Positions 51,519 through 60,665 of a stretch of DNA of 64,000 bases are shown in pieces. Position 1 is the first letter of the stretch, and each line of letters opens with the position of its first letter. Position numbers and translations under genes: made by a program. The DNA lies in the NCBI RefSeq assembly GCF_014673495.1, contig NZ_CP051006.1, positions 186,001-250,000 of the forward strand, read 5' to 3'. Source of the DNA: Streptomyces griseofuscus. Lineage in GTDB: Bacteria; Actinomycetota; Actinomycetes; Streptomycetales; Streptomycetaceae. The notes beneath the pieces were generated by a model. That model ran no database searches, was not told the origin of the DNA, and saw only the letters and a program-made list of their open reading frames with translations.

Positions 51519-52688
51519 ATGCTCGCCATGACGCAGATTCGCTTGGCCCGGAGGGTACTGACAGAATTTGTCGCAGCAATAACCTTCCCGATTCTGCTAC
51601 TTTCTCTCCTCGTTGTGCCGGTAGCGGCCCCAGTGGTGGCAGAGGTAGACCGTTCACGAGCCCATTGGTGTGGCACTGAGACACTCCCCCTGAGGCCCGC
51701 TGCTCAGAGCTGGACTCGATGGGCGATACTCCGGCTGCGTTCAAAGTCAGTATGGAGAACCGACCTCCCTGTTTTTCTCGGCACATTGTTCCTGTCCGTG
51801 CTGTCATTGTTGATTTCCTTCTTCGGGTTCATCGGCGCCGCCGCCTTGGTATTCTCTCCCGTATTCTGGGCCTTCGGTATCGCAGCACAGGTCGGCCCGT
51901 TCACGCCGAAATCAGTACAGCAAACTCTTCTGGCCGTGCCCGCAGGAATCGCTCTGGGTGCAGTCACCGTGAGTTCTTTGACCGGAGTGTCCCTTCTTCG
52001 CGACCTTCTCCTGCGCGCTTTCTCGAGAAGCCGGGACTCAGACCTGCTGGCGAAACTTGAGGAGCTCCGCAGCAGCAGGGCGTCCCTGACCGCCGCCTTC
52101 GAGATTGAGCGACAGCGAATCGAACGCGATCTGCACGACGGAGCCCAGCAGGAGCTCGTCGCCGTCGTCATGCGTCTTGGGATGCTGGAGGCGGCAGCCG
52201 CCGACCACGAGCGAACCGTGCAGCTGGCACGCCAGGCGCAGGCCCACGCGGAACGCGCCCTGGAACGGCTGCGGGAAACAGTGCGTGACATCCACCCCCG
52301 TGAGCTGAGTGACCTCGGCCTCATCGCAGCTGTCCGGGAACTGGCTGCGCGATCACCCCTGCGCGTCGAGTTGACCAGCAATGGCGACGACTCTCAGCTT
52401 TCGTCCCCAACAGCGACGGCGGTATACTTCACAGTCTCCGAAGCTCTGACAAACATCGCGAAACATGCAGGTGTGGGCACCGCGCAGATCGACATGAAAT
52501 GCACTAAAACCGACGTGGAAGTGCGCGTTCGTGATAACGGTGCCGGCGATGCGAGAATCGACGCGGGTTCCGGACTCGCAGGACTGCGTGAGCGAATGCG
52601 GAGCGTCGGCGGGGATCTCGAAATCCTCAGCCCGGCCGGTGGCGGAACAGAGGTTACAGCGTCCGCCCCCACCCAACCCCCATGGTAA
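51519..52688 (+). CDS. Two-component sensor histidine kinase (HPK7/NarX-like)
   Basis: 389 residues if started at the ATG at 51519; the next ATG is three codons later. Four membrane segments lie in the first 170 residues with a short extracellular part. The dimerisation helix carries the phospho-acceptor His in IERDLHDGAQQELVAVVMRL. The ATP-binding domain has the N box VSEALTNIAKHAG and G boxes RVRDNGAGDARI and GSGLAGLRERMRSVGG. It transmits to the response regulator 35 bp downstream. Confidence 0.9.
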   Translation: MLAMTQIRLARRVLTEFVAAITFPILLLSLLVVPVAAPVVAEVDRSRAHWCGTETLPLRPAAQSWTRWAILRLRSKSVWRTDLPVFLGTLFLSVLSLLISFFGFIGAAALVFSPVFWAFGIAAQVGPFTPKSVQQTLLAVPAGIALGAVTVSSLTGVSLLRDLLLRAFSRSRDSDLLAKLEELRSSRASLTAAFEIERQRIERDLHDGAQQELVAVVMRLGMLEAAAADHERTVQLARQAQAHAERALERLRETVRDIHPRELSDLGLIAAVRELAARSPLRVELTSNGDDSQLSSPTATAVYFTVSEALTNIAKHAGVGTAQIDMKCTKTDVEVRVRDNGAGDARIDAGSGLAGLRERMRSVGGDLEILSPAGGGTEVTASAPTQPPW

Positions 52689-52722
52689 ATGAAACAGATT
52701 GAGCAACCCGATAGGGGTGGGC

Positions 52723-53388
52723 ATGAGAATCGTCCTGGCGGATGACAGTGTGCTGATTCGTGCGGGTATCCGGGAGATCTTGACCTCCAACGCACATGAC
52801 GTCATCCATGAATGCGAAGACGCCGATGAGCTGGTGGCCGCTGTCGATACACTGGCGCATGCCGGGACTGCCCCAGACATCGTCATTACAGACGTTCGCA
52901 TGCCACCGGGAAACACAGATGACGGGCTCCGTGCTGCAATCGATCTGCGCTCCCGGTACCGGGATCTGCCAGTGGTGGTCCTTTCCGCATATGTCACGGG
53001 ACCATATGTGCGAGAGCTCCTCAACGGACCAGGCGCTGACGGAGCCGTCGGGTACCTGCTCAAGGAGAAAGTGGGAAGAGTCGCCGACTTCCTCCGGGCT
53101 CTCGAGACGGTCTCCAGGGGCGGAGTAGTGATCGACCCCGAGGTCGTCCGCCACGTCACGCGCGCCCACTCTCCCCAAGGACCGCTTGCCCGACTCACCG
53201 CCCGCGAGCGAGAGGTGCTCGCCCTCATGGCTGAGGGGAGCTCCAACGCGGAGATCGCATCGAAGTTGTTCCTTTCGGGCGCTGCTGTCAGCAAGCATGT
53301 GGCGAATGTTTTCGCGAAGCTCGGCATGGCTCCCGGCGAGGACAACAGACGAGTCAAGGCCGTTCTGACCTGGTTTGAATACAATTGA
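52723..53388 (+). CDS. NarL/LuxR-type response regulator
   Basis: 221 residues from the ATG at 52723 (MRIVLADDSVLIRAGIREIL). The receiver domain has the acidic pair DD, the phospho-acceptor Asp in IVITDVRMPPG and Lys in YLLKEKVG. The C-terminal LuxR HTH reads LTAREREVLALMAEGSSNAE then IASKLFLSGAAVSKHVANVF. An in-frame TTG at 52699 and a GTG at 52717 are alternative starts. It pairs with the upstream kinase and probably regulates the divergent ABC exporter. Confidence 0.92.
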   Translation: MRIVLADDSVLIRAGIREILTSNAHDVIHECEDADELVAAVDTLAHAGTAPDIVITDVRMPPGNTDDGLRAAIDLRSRYRDLPVVVLSAYVTGPYVRELLNGPGADGAVGYLLKEKVGRVADFLRALETVSRGGVVIDPEVVRHVTRAHSPQGPLARLTAREREVLALMAEGSSNAEIASKLFLSGAAVSKHVANVFAKLGMAPGEDNRRVKAVLTWFEYN

Positions 53389-53818
53389 CTCGATGCCGAT
53401 ACCAGCCGGTGAGCGAGTCCCCGAACTTCTGGTCCGGGCTCGAATCCGTCGACGTTGAGCTGGCCTTCCCCACAAAGAAGACCCAGCCCAGCACGAGCGG
53501 CAGGGCCACACGACAGACGCGGTGGATGCGGACGGCGTCGGCGCGGCTGGTGCGGTGTCCGACCGCAGCAATGACCGCAGCTGCAAAGGAACGCGACGCC
53601 CGTGCTTCATTGTGAGCTGAGCACGCTGCTTGTCGACTGGTGTCACCTACAACGCTCCGTCACAGTCAGCACAAGCAGAATCGTTGACATCCAAGTCAGT
53701 CGGCTCACGTCAGAGGGCTGCACGCGACTAACTTCGCCGTCCTCGCCGGGAGTGATCACCGGGTCGAGGGCGGTGGGCTCGGTCCTGGGGTGGTGCTTTC
53801 CTGCTTGTTCCGGGGTGT
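53389..53818. other. Mostly noncoding; decayed membrane-protein tail on minus strand
   Basis: On the minus strand (about 53390-53600) a frame without a start reads GHRTSRADAVRIHRVCRVAL then PLVLGWVFFVGKASSTSTD, and stops convergently at the end of the response regulator. It looks like the remnant of a small membrane protein. The rest holds nothing recognisable. Confidence 0.4.
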
Positions 53819-54664
53819 TCAGCGGACCCAGGTGTGGGTGAGGGTCTGAACGGCGGAGCCGTCGAGGTCGGCGAGAGTGGTGGCGACGAAGTCGCGGGCC
53901 CACTGCGAGGTCTGGACCCGGAACGGCGGGCGCTCAGCGGTCAGGGCGTCGATGATCGGGGCTGCGGCCTCGGCCGGGGTCTGGGCGTTGCCGAAGGACT
54001 CCCGGGTGCGGGCAATGTACGCCTGAAGGGCAGGGGCGTAGGGACCGGCCTCGGCGAGCAGGGCGGGGACGTCCAGGCCGAGGTTGGCGACGAACTCACT
54101 GGCGACCGCGCCCGGTTCGATGACGGTGACGTCGACGCCGACGGTGGTGGCGACGGGGGCGAGGGACTGCATGAAGCCCTCGACGGCGAACTTGGCCGCG
54201 CAGTACGCCTCGTTGAAGGGCTGGCCGACGGCGCCGCCGACGCTGCTGACGGTGATCACCCGGCCCTGGGAGGCGCGCAGGTGCGGCAGGGCGGCCCGGG
54301 TCATGGCCACGACGCCGAAGAAGTTGACCTCCATCGCAGCGCGGATGTCGTCGAGGCTGCTCTGTTCGATGGTGCCGACCTGGGCCGCGCCGGCGTTGTT
54401 GACCAGCGCGTCCAGTCGGCCGTGGTCGGAGATCACCTCGTCCAGGCAGACCGTGACGCTCTCGGGGTCGATCACGTCCAGGCGCTTGACCTGAACACGG
54501 TCGGCCACCCCGGCCTCGGCAGCGGCCGCCAGCAGGGCTTCGGCCTTACCCGTGTCGCGCATGGTCGCGATCGCCGTCCATCCGGATCGGGCGGCGCCGA
54601 CGGCGGCGGCCAGCCCGATGCCGGAGGACGTGCCGGTGATCAGGACGGTCTTCGAGGAGGTCAT
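53819..54664 (-). CDS. Short-chain dehydrogenase/reductase
   Basis: 281 residues from the ATG at 54664 (MTSSKTVLITGTSSGIGLAA). The cofactor motif is TGTSSGIG, the structural motif NNAGAAQ, the catalytic Ser in VITVSSVGG and Tyr-x3-Lys in EAYCAAKFAVEG. It is a classical SDR of the oxidoreductase type, substrate unknown. It is divergent from the TetR gene, whose operators overlap the promoter, so it is probably TetR-repressed. Confidence 0.92.
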   Translation of the reverse strand: MTSSKTVLITGTSSGIGLAAAVGAARSGWTAIATMRDTGKAEALLAAAAEAGVADRVQVKRLDVIDPESVTVCLDEVISDHGRLDALVNNAGAAQVGTIEQSSLDDIRAAMEVNFFGVVAMTRAALPHLRASQGRVITVSSVGGAVGQPFNEAYCAAKFAVEGFMQSLAPVATTVGVDVTVIEPGAVASEFVANLGLDVPALLAEAGPYAPALQAYIARTRESFGNAQTPAEAAAPIIDALTAERPPFRVQTSQWARDFVATTLADLDGSAVQTLTHTWVR

Positions 54665-54706
54665 GCGGGTCTTCCTTGCGTGGGGGGGGCGTGACGGGCC
54701 GGACAT

Positions 54707-54760
54707 GTAAACGGGGAGTCCCCCGGTTCTCTTCCAACGTAAACGGGGAACTCCCCGATT
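54707..54760. promoter_or_regulatory. Duplicated TetR operator between SDR and TetR genes
   Basis: Two 22-bp near-palindromes 32 bp apart: GTAAACGGGGAGTCCCCCGG then TT at 54707-54728, and GTAAACGGGGAACTCCCCGA then TT at 54739-54760. They differ at few positions. The 32-bp spacing is about three helical turns, fitting two TetR dimers on one face. Confidence 0.8.
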
Positions 54761-54797
54761 GTCCAGTTAGACTGACCCCCTGACGAAGGGAGCAGCC

Positions 54798-55412
54798 TTG
54801 ACCACCCAGCCGAGCGCACAGCGCGCCGACGCGCGACGCAACCGGGAGCGCATCCTCGAAGCGGCCGTGCGCGCCTTCTCCGAGAAGGGCGCGGAGGTCC
54901 CGATCGACACGATCGCCAAGGCCGCGGGCGTCGGATCGGCCACGCTCTACCGCCACTTCCCCACCCGCGAGGCACTGGTCGAGGCGGCCTACCGCAACGA
55001 ACTGGCCCGCGTCTGCGACAGCGCCGCCGACCTGCTGGCCGACAACCCGCCGGACCGGGCGCTACGGCTGTGGATGGACAGGTTCATCGACTACCTGGCC
55101 ACCAAGCACGGCATGGCGGACGCCCTGCGGGCCGCGGTCGCCAGCGGCGCGGACCCCTTCGCCGAGACCCTCGACAAGCTCGGCACCGCGCTCGGCACCC
55201 TGCTACGCGCCGGCGCCGAAGCCGGACTCCTGCGCCGCGACGTCGACCCCCTCGACGTCGGCTTCAGCCTCGCCGGCCTCGCCCTCGTCACCAGCGCCCC
55301 CGACCACCGCGAACGCGCCGGCCGCCTCCTCGACCTGCTCCTCGACGGCCTCCGCCACAAAACGGCCGAGCCAGCGCCGACCCCAGAACACCCCCTCGGG
55401 CTTTCGAGGTGA
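54798..55412 (+). CDS. TetR-family transcriptional regulator
   Basis: 204 residues from a TTG at 54798 with GAAGGGAG upstream. The HTH spans RERILEAAVRAFSEKGAEVP, IDTIAKAAGVGSATLYRHFP and TREALVEAAY. The ligand domain is of the AcrR/SbtR type (PPDRALRLWMDRFIDYLATK). It is divergent from the SDR gene, with duplicated operators between them. The Pro-rich end after residue 190 is probably disordered. Confidence 0.92.
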   Translation: MTTQPSAQRADARRNRERILEAAVRAFSEKGAEVPIDTIAKAAGVGSATLYRHFPTREALVEAAYRNELARVCDSAADLLADNPPDRALRLWMDRFIDYLATKHGMADALRAAVASGADPFAETLDKLGTALGTLLRAGAEAGLLRRDVDPLDVGFSLAGLALVTSAPDHRERAGRLLDLLLDGLRHKTAEPAPTPEHPLGLSR

Positions 55413-55863
55413 CGGGCGGACCGAGAGTGATCGCCTCGTTGCCGGCCACAGGGGCCGGCGACTACCGGAGGGACGAGTTGCACAACGCAGGGCGCCTGCG
55501 TAGTGCTTCGGCGCGGAGTCCGTCCACGGCGGTGCTCTCCGTCGCGCAGTCTTCCGGTCCCGCAGCCAGGCATGCGCGACGCCGGCGACACGGTCACGGC
55601 TCGCAGGCCGCCACTCGCGCTCCCCCGTCCACCTCGACAGCTGCAATGGGCCGGCTGCTGCGCATGAGATCGGCAAACGTGCCGCTGAGAGCAGCCTCGG
55701 AATGGGCCAACAGCACCGAACGGCTTGCCTGCTCGGGTGCGGGCAGGCGGTCCAGCCACTCCATCGGGCGGGGGAACATCGCGTCACCGGTGGCCATCGT
55801 CGGCAGCGCGAAGAACACACCGACCGCCCCCGACTGCGCGGCCAGACGGCGGCGAGCACGGCT
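55413..55863. other. Unresolved region before the IS256 remnant
   Basis: A minus-strand frame from about 55830 to 55594 reads AMFPRPMEWLDRLPAPEQAS then HSEAALSGTFADLMRSSRPI and has a coding-like composition. It has no start, because the IS256 remnant begins there, and no family match. It may be the 3' end of a gene cut by the insertion. Confidence 0.35.
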
Positions 55864-56520
55864 TCCGCCGAGGGCCGGCGGGAGATCCTGGGCCTGCGGG
55901 CCGGCGACGGCGGCGAGGGCGCCAAGTACTGGTTGCACATCCTCACCGAGATCAAGAACCGCGGCGTGAACGACGTCCTCATGCTGGTCTGCGACGGGCT
56001 CAAGGGCCTGCCCGAGGCGGTGGAGACCGTCTGGCCCCGGACCGTCGTGCAGACCTGCGTGGTGCATCTGCTGCGGAACTCCTTCCGCTATGCCGCCCGC
56101 CAGGACTGGGACAAGATCGCCAAGCTTCTGAAGCCGATCTACACGGCGCCGACCGAGGAGGCTGCCCTGGAGCGGTTCGCCGAGTTCGCCGACGCCTGGG
56201 GCCGGAAGTATCCGGCGATCGTGAAGCTGTGGGAGAACGCCTGGGAAGAGTTCACCCCCTTCCTGCGGTTCGACACGGAGATCCGCCGCATCGTCTGCAC
56301 CACCAACGCGATCGAGTCGGTGAACGCGCGGATCCGCCGGGCGGTCAAGGCCCGTGGACACTTCCCCAACGAGCAGGCCGCCCTGAAGTGCGTCTACGTG
56401 GCGATCATGTCCCTCGACCCCACGGGCAAGGGCCAGGCCCGCTGGACCATGCGCTGGGAGACCGCGCTGAACGCCTTCGACATCACCTTCGACGGCCGCC
56501 TGTCGGCAGCCCGTCAGTAG
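55864..56520 (+). pseudogene. IS256-family transposase, 3' fragment
   Basis: Encodes EGRREILGLRAGDGGEGAKY, LMLVCDGLKGLPEAVETVWP (second catalytic Asp), VVQTCVVHLLRNSFRYAARQ and TTNAIESVNARIRRAVKARG (with the catalytic Glu), ending DGRLSAARQ. It is an uninterrupted frame but lacks the N-terminal 40 percent and the first Asp. Its first 290 bp are closely similar to part of the IS256 remnant at 10139-11087 in inverse orientation. Confidence 0.85.
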
Positions 56521-56931
56521 CCCCAACTACCCTAGTTACACCGCTCCTTTGACAGACCCTGCTGGTGCGGTCCGGGAACGCCCGACGCGTTTGCGTGGTG
56601 CCTGCAGCGGTTCAGGAGGGATCGGCGGCGTAGATCAGCCGGCGGAGGGCGCCGTACAGGGGTTGTTCCGTAACGGCTTCCCGCATGCCCTGGGCTGTTC
56701 CGTCCTGAACGCCGAGGGGCGACCGCCTGCGTTGTCAGGGGCGCGCGCACGGAGAGCGAGAGCGTCTCGTCGTCCACATAGCCGTAGTGAGTGGCCAGAG
56801 CCGCCGTCGGTCAGCACGGGAACCAGCTGCGAACAGCCTGCGGTGCCACGGCCGGCCGCGCCGTAGTCCGCGAAACTGCGGACTCCGGCGCGGCCAGAGC
56901 AGTTGCGGTGCGGCCTTTTCAGTCGCTGGGG
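56521..56931. other. No supported gene
   Basis: Several minus-strand frames cross this stretch without a recognisable domain. It may hold decayed coding sequence linked to the next pseudogene. Confidence 0.35.
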
Positions 56932-57250
56932 TCGTGGGAGAGGCCGTCGTCGAGGACGATGCGGATGGCCTCGCCTTGCCCGGTGGCGTCGCCGAGTTCG
57001 GCCGCGATGCGGTTTCAAAGGTGGTCATGGCCAGTGCCCAGTCGCCCTGGAGAGGGGTGGCGGTGGAGCGGGTGTTCCACAGCTCGATCAGCAGGGCGAT
57101 GAGGGAGCGTCCGGACAGGACAGTCTGGACGCGGCCTTCCTTGATGTCCTCGACGGATGAGGGAAGTGGTCCATCCGGTCGTCGGTCAGGGTCGGAGCAC
57201 CGAGCGCCGTCGCCCTCGGGTCGAAGCGGTACTCCCAGGTGGCGAGCAGC
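56932..57250 (-). pseudogene. Hypothetical protein, two frameshifts
   Basis: Pieces join in order: WEYRFDPRATALGAPTLTDD, then VEDIKEGRVQTVLSGRSLIA with LLIELWNTRSTATPLQGDWA, then AAELGDATGQGEAIRIVLDD and GLSHDPSD before the stop. Each shift is a single indel. The protein would be about 105 residues. I do not recognise the family. It lies downstream of the decarboxylase operon on the same strand. Confidence 0.5.
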
Positions 57251-57295
57251 CTTGTACGCCCGCCTGCCCAGAGCGGGCGGGCGGGCGTATGTCTC

Positions 57296-57529
57296 TCAGG
57301 CAGGAGTGCGCAGCGGCGGCACCGCCGGGACCTCGGGGGCGGCCTCTATGTCGTCGGCGGTCAGCCGGAACTGCTCGGGATAGGCCTCGCGCCGGGTGCG
57401 GCGGGCCGGTTCCGTAGTGCGCCAGGTGTACAGACAGCGTCCGCACTGCAGGACGTCCCAGACGTCGGGGACGGGTGAGGAGTGCAGCGTCTCGACGGTC
57501 TCGAAGGCGCAGCGGGGGCACACGGGCAT
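57296..57529 (-). CDS. vdcD: Non-oxidative hydroxyarylic acid decarboxylase, small subunit D
   Basis: 77 residues. Zinc-ribbon-like Cys pairs (VCPRCAFETVETL and LQCGRCLYTWRTTEP) and the ending EQFRLTADDIEAAPEVPAVP match VdcD/BsdD, the small subunit of vanillate and 4-hydroxybenzoate decarboxylases. It lies 71 bp downstream of the UbiD-type gene and completes the B-C-D operon. The symbol is by family; the actual aromatic substrate is not shown. Confidence 0.88.
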   Translation of the reverse strand: MPVCPRCAFETVETLHSSPVPDVWDVLQCGRCLYTWRTTEPARRTRREAYPEQFRLTADDIEAAPEVPAVPPLRTPA

Positions 57530-57600
57530 GGGGGGCTCTCCCTCTCGAAGGCGGGTGCCGGGATTCTCGGCAGATGTCGGGCGGGTGGGCGCCGGGCGGC

Positions 57601-59028
57601 TCAGCCGCGTGCGGCCATGAGGTTCTGGATCCTGGTCACCCACTGGCGCGTCTCGGGCAGGTCCTTCGCCGGTGTCGAGAAGTTGCCGCGCACGTCGGGG
57701 GCGACCGGCGTGGTGGCGTCGATGATCATCTTGCTGGTGATGCCGGCGGGCTGCGCGGCGGGCGCCAGTTCGACGACCGGCAGGTTGGGCATGACCAGTA
57801 CGTCGCCGGACGGGTTGACCTTCGCGGACACCGCCCACATGACCTGGGGCAGGTCGAACGGGTCCACGTCCTCGTCGACCACGATGACCGTGGTGATGTA
57901 CCCCAGACCGTGCGGCGTGGTCATGGCGCGCATCGCTACCGCCTTGGCGAAGCCGCCGTAGCGCTTCCTGGTGGAGATGATGGCCAGCAGGCCGTGCGTG
58001 TACATGGCATTGACGGCCTGGACCTCGGGGAACTCGGCGCGCAGTTGCTTCAGCAGCGGGACACAGGTGTTGGGGCCGACCAGGTAGTCGCACTCGGTCC
58101 ACGGCATGCCCAGGTAGAGCGACTCGAAGACCGGGCGGGTGCGGTACGAGATCCGGTCGACGCGGATCACGGGCATCCGGCGGCCGCCGGAGTAGTGCCC
58201 GGTGAACTCACCGAACGGTCCCTCGATCTGGCGCTTCCGGCCCTCCACGACACCCTCGATCACGACCTCCGACCCCCAGGGCACGTCGAAGCCGGTGAGC
58301 GGCGCGGTGGCGATCGGCGCGGGCGCGCCACGCAGGGCGCCCGCCATCTCGTACTCGCTCTGGTCGTAGCCCATCGGCATGCCGGCCACGATGGCCATGA
58401 CCGGGTCGTTGCCGAGGGTGATGGCGATCGGCAGGTCCTCGCCCCGTTCCTCGGCCTTGCGCAGGTGCAGGGCGACGTCGTGGACGGGTACGGGCTGGAT
58501 GGCCAGCCGGTCGCGGCCGACGACCTCCAGTCGGTACGTGCCGACGTTCTGCTTGCCGAAACTTCCGGGGTCCTCGGGATCGCGCGAGACCACGGCGGCC
58601 TTGTCGAGGTAGAAGCCACCGTCACCGTCGTTGAGCCGGAACAGGGGCAGCACGGAGAAGAGGTCGACGTCGTCGCCCTCCTGGGTGTTGGCGCGCCACG
58701 GCGCGTCTTCGCGCCGTTCGGGCGGGACGGGGAACGCGTCCCAGCGCCGGGCGAACTCGGCCACCTGCTCCTTCACCGGGGTGTGCTTGGGCAGGCCGAG
58801 GGCGAGCGCGTGGTTGGCCCAGGAGCCGTGCACGTTGAGGGCGATACGGGCGTCGGTGAAGCCCCTGACGTTGTCGAACCAGAGGGCGGGGGCGCCTTCT
58901 CCGATCCGGCCGGCGGCGTTGGCGGCGGCGGCCAGATCCGGTTCGGGGAGGACTTCCTCGCTGACCCGCAGCAGTTGCCCCTCCTTGTCGAGGGTGTCGA
59001 GGAAGGAGCGCAGATCGTCGTAGGGCAT
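57601..59028 (-). CDS. vdcC: UbiD-family decarboxylase, subunit C
   Basis: 475 residues from the ATG at 59028 (MPYDDLRSFLDTLDKEGQLL). It belongs to the prenylated-FMN-dependent UbiD family. The catalytic network includes Arg in GTYRLEVVGRDRL and the two Glu in IEGPFGEFTGHYSGG; the metal/phosphate region is around ITLGNDPVMAIVAGMP. It removes CO2 from phenolic acids such as vanillate or 4-hydroxybenzoate. The preceding UbiX gene supplies the cofactor. Operon order B-C-D is as in known Streptomyces vdc loci. Confidence 0.92.
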   Translation of the reverse strand: MPYDDLRSFLDTLDKEGQLLRVSEEVLPEPDLAAAANAAGRIGEGAPALWFDNVRGFTDARIALNVHGSWANHALALGLPKHTPVKEQVAEFARRWDAFPVPPERREDAPWRANTQEGDDVDLFSVLPLFRLNDGDGGFYLDKAAVVSRDPEDPGSFGKQNVGTYRLEVVGRDRLAIQPVPVHDVALHLRKAEERGEDLPIAITLGNDPVMAIVAGMPMGYDQSEYEMAGALRGAPAPIATAPLTGFDVPWGSEVVIEGVVEGRKRQIEGPFGEFTGHYSGGRRMPVIRVDRISYRTRPVFESLYLGMPWTECDYLVGPNTCVPLLKQLRAEFPEVQAVNAMYTHGLLAIISTRKRYGGFAKAVAMRAMTTPHGLGYITTVIVVDEDVDPFDLPQVMWAVSAKVNPSGDVLVMPNLPVVELAPAAQPAGITSKMIIDATTPVAPDVRGNFSTPAKDLPETRQWVTRIQNLMAARG

Positions 59029-59083
59029 GGGTACTCCGTGGAATGTCGCTGCGGAAGCGGGGGCGGGGGTGGCCGGTGCCTCG

Positions 59084-59674
59084 TCAGGAGGCCGGCCGCA
59101 GGGATCGGGCGGCACGCATCCCCTCCCACCGCTTGGCGGCCGGAGCGGGCAGGTCGAGCTGGTCGAGGAGACGCGCGACGACGTGGTCGACGATGTCGTC
59201 CACGGTCTGCGGATGGTTGTAGAAGGCGGGCATGGGCGGCACCATCCGGACGCCCATCCGCGACAGCATGAGCATGTTCTCCAGGTGGATCTCGCTCAGC
59301 GGAGTCTCCCTGGGCACCAGCACGAGCGGGCGGCGTTCCTTGAGGACGACGTCTGCGGCCCGGCCGACCAGACCGTCGGCGTAACCGGCGCGGATGCCGG
59401 CGAGGGTCTTCATCGAGCACGGCACGATCACCATGCCGTCGGTGCGGAAGGAACCGGAGGAGATGACGGCTCCCTGGTCCTCGGGGCGGTGCACGACATC
59501 GGCCAGTTCTCCGACCGCGTCCGCGGACAGGCCGGTCTCCAGCTCGATCGTGGTGCGCGCCCACCGGCTGAGGACCAGGTGTGTCTCCACCTCGGGCAGC
59601 TCGGCCAGGGTCTGAAGGAAACGGACACCGAGGACGGCGCCCGTGGCCCCCGTCATTCCCACGATCAGTCTCAT
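59084..59674 (-). CDS. vdcB: UbiX-family flavin prenyltransferase, subunit B
   Basis: 196 residues. MRLIVGMTGATGAVLGVRFL is the FMN-binding start; IVPCSMKTLAGIRAGYADGL, DVVLKERRPLVLVPRETPLS and ENMLMLSRMGVRMVPPMPAF are UbiX signatures. It makes prenylated FMN for the UbiD enzyme encoded 55 bp downstream. It is the first gene of the operon, with its promoter in the gap shared with the divergent AraC regulator. Confidence 0.93.
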   Translation of the reverse strand: MRLIVGMTGATGAVLGVRFLQTLAELPEVETHLVLSRWARTTIELETGLSADAVGELADVVHRPEDQGAVISSGSFRTDGMVIVPCSMKTLAGIRAGYADGLVGRAADVVLKERRPLVLVPRETPLSEIHLENMLMLSRMGVRMVPPMPAFYNHPQTVDDIVDHVVARLLDQLDLPAPAAKRWEGMRAARSLRPAS

Positions 59675-59771
59675 ACGGCGGTCACCTCTCGGCCCTGCGG
59701 CGCTGACCTGCGCCGACGTAAACAGCCTAGGAGCGCGGGCACGGCACCCGGCGGTAAGCTCGGGACTCACG

Positions 59772-60665
59772 ATGGGCAAAAACGGACAGTCTTCGACGCC
59801 GGTGATCCGGGAGCTGGTGTTCCGGCACACGGCGGGGTCGCCACCCGGTCTGGAGCTGGTGGACCTGGCGGCGCTGGCCGAACGCGCACTGCGGCACGGC
59901 AACGATCCCTACGCGCCCCTGCGGCCGGCCTTCCACCAACTCATCGCGGTGCGCTCCGGTCGGATCGGTGTCTGGGTGGACTTCACGGCGTACGAGCCGG
60001 GCGCGGGCGACTGGCTGTGGATCCGGCCGGGGCAGGTGCAGCGCTGGGGGCCGGGTCTGACAGAGGCGGACGGTGTGGTCGTCGCCTTCCCGCCGGGATT
60101 CCCGGACTCGGCGACCACCGCCGCCAGCGTCGCCGACCCGACCTTCGCACGGGGCCCGATCAGTCCGGCGGGCCCGGAGGCCGAGGGGTTGCGCAGGGCC
60201 CTGGACCACCTGCGCTACGAGTACGACAGCTCGTCGCAGCTGCCGCTGGAGGCTCACCTGAGAGCGTTGCGGCACCTGCTGGCGGTGCTGGTGGAACGGC
60301 TGACGGCGGCCTACGGGTCCGAGTCCGGCAGGGCGGTGCCGAGCGAGACGTTCCGTCGCTTCCACAGAGCCGTCGAGCGCGATTTCGCCGTCACCCGGCG
60401 GGTGGAGGACTACGCTGCCGCCCTCGGCTACAGTCGGCGCACTCTCACGCGGGCCACGGAGGCGGCCGTCGGGATGTCGGCGAAGCGCTATGTCGATGAG
60501 CGGGTGGTTCTGGAGGCCAAGCGGGAGCTGGCCCAAGGTGACCTGGCTGTGGGCGCGGTGGCCGAACGACTCGGTTTCGCAGGGGCCGGCGACTTCACCA
60601 AGTTCTTCCGGCAGCGCACCGGCGCCACGCCGACGGCGTTCCGGCGGAGGGCACGCGGGGCGTAG
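59772..60665 (+). CDS. AraC-family transcriptional regulator
   Basis: 297 residues. The N-terminal cupin ligand domain (PAFHQLIAVRSGRIGVWVDF, GDWLWIRPGQVQRWGP) is followed by the AraC double HTH (VEDYAAALGYSRRTLTRATE, GDLAVGAVAERLGFAGAGDF, TKFFRQRTGATPTAFRRR). It is divergent from the vdcBCD operon with a 97-bp gap and probably activates it with an aromatic acid as inducer. The ATG at 59772 is in good context. Confidence 0.9.
   Translation: MGKNGQSSTPVIRELVFRHTAGSPPGLELVDLAALAERALRHGNDPYAPLRPAFHQLIAVRSGRIGVWVDFTAYEPGAGDWLWIRPGQVQRWGPGLTEADGVVVAFPPGFPDSATTAASVADPTFARGPISPAGPEAEGLRRALDHLRYEYDSSSQLPLEAHLRALRHLLAVLVERLTAAYGSESGRAVPSETFRRFHRAVERDFAVTRRVEDYAAALGYSRRTLTRATEAAVGMSAKRYVDERVVLEAKRELAQGDLAVGAVAERLGFAGAGDFTKFFRQRTGATPTAFRRRARGA

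Noticed and set aside
53440..53460. GGCTCGAATCC-like T-loop motif
   Set aside because: No complementary arms around it; no cloverleaf.
57475..59271. 598-codon plus-strand frame opposite the UbiD gene
   Set aside because: Antisense shadow of a GC-rich gene; no domain, no ribosome site.
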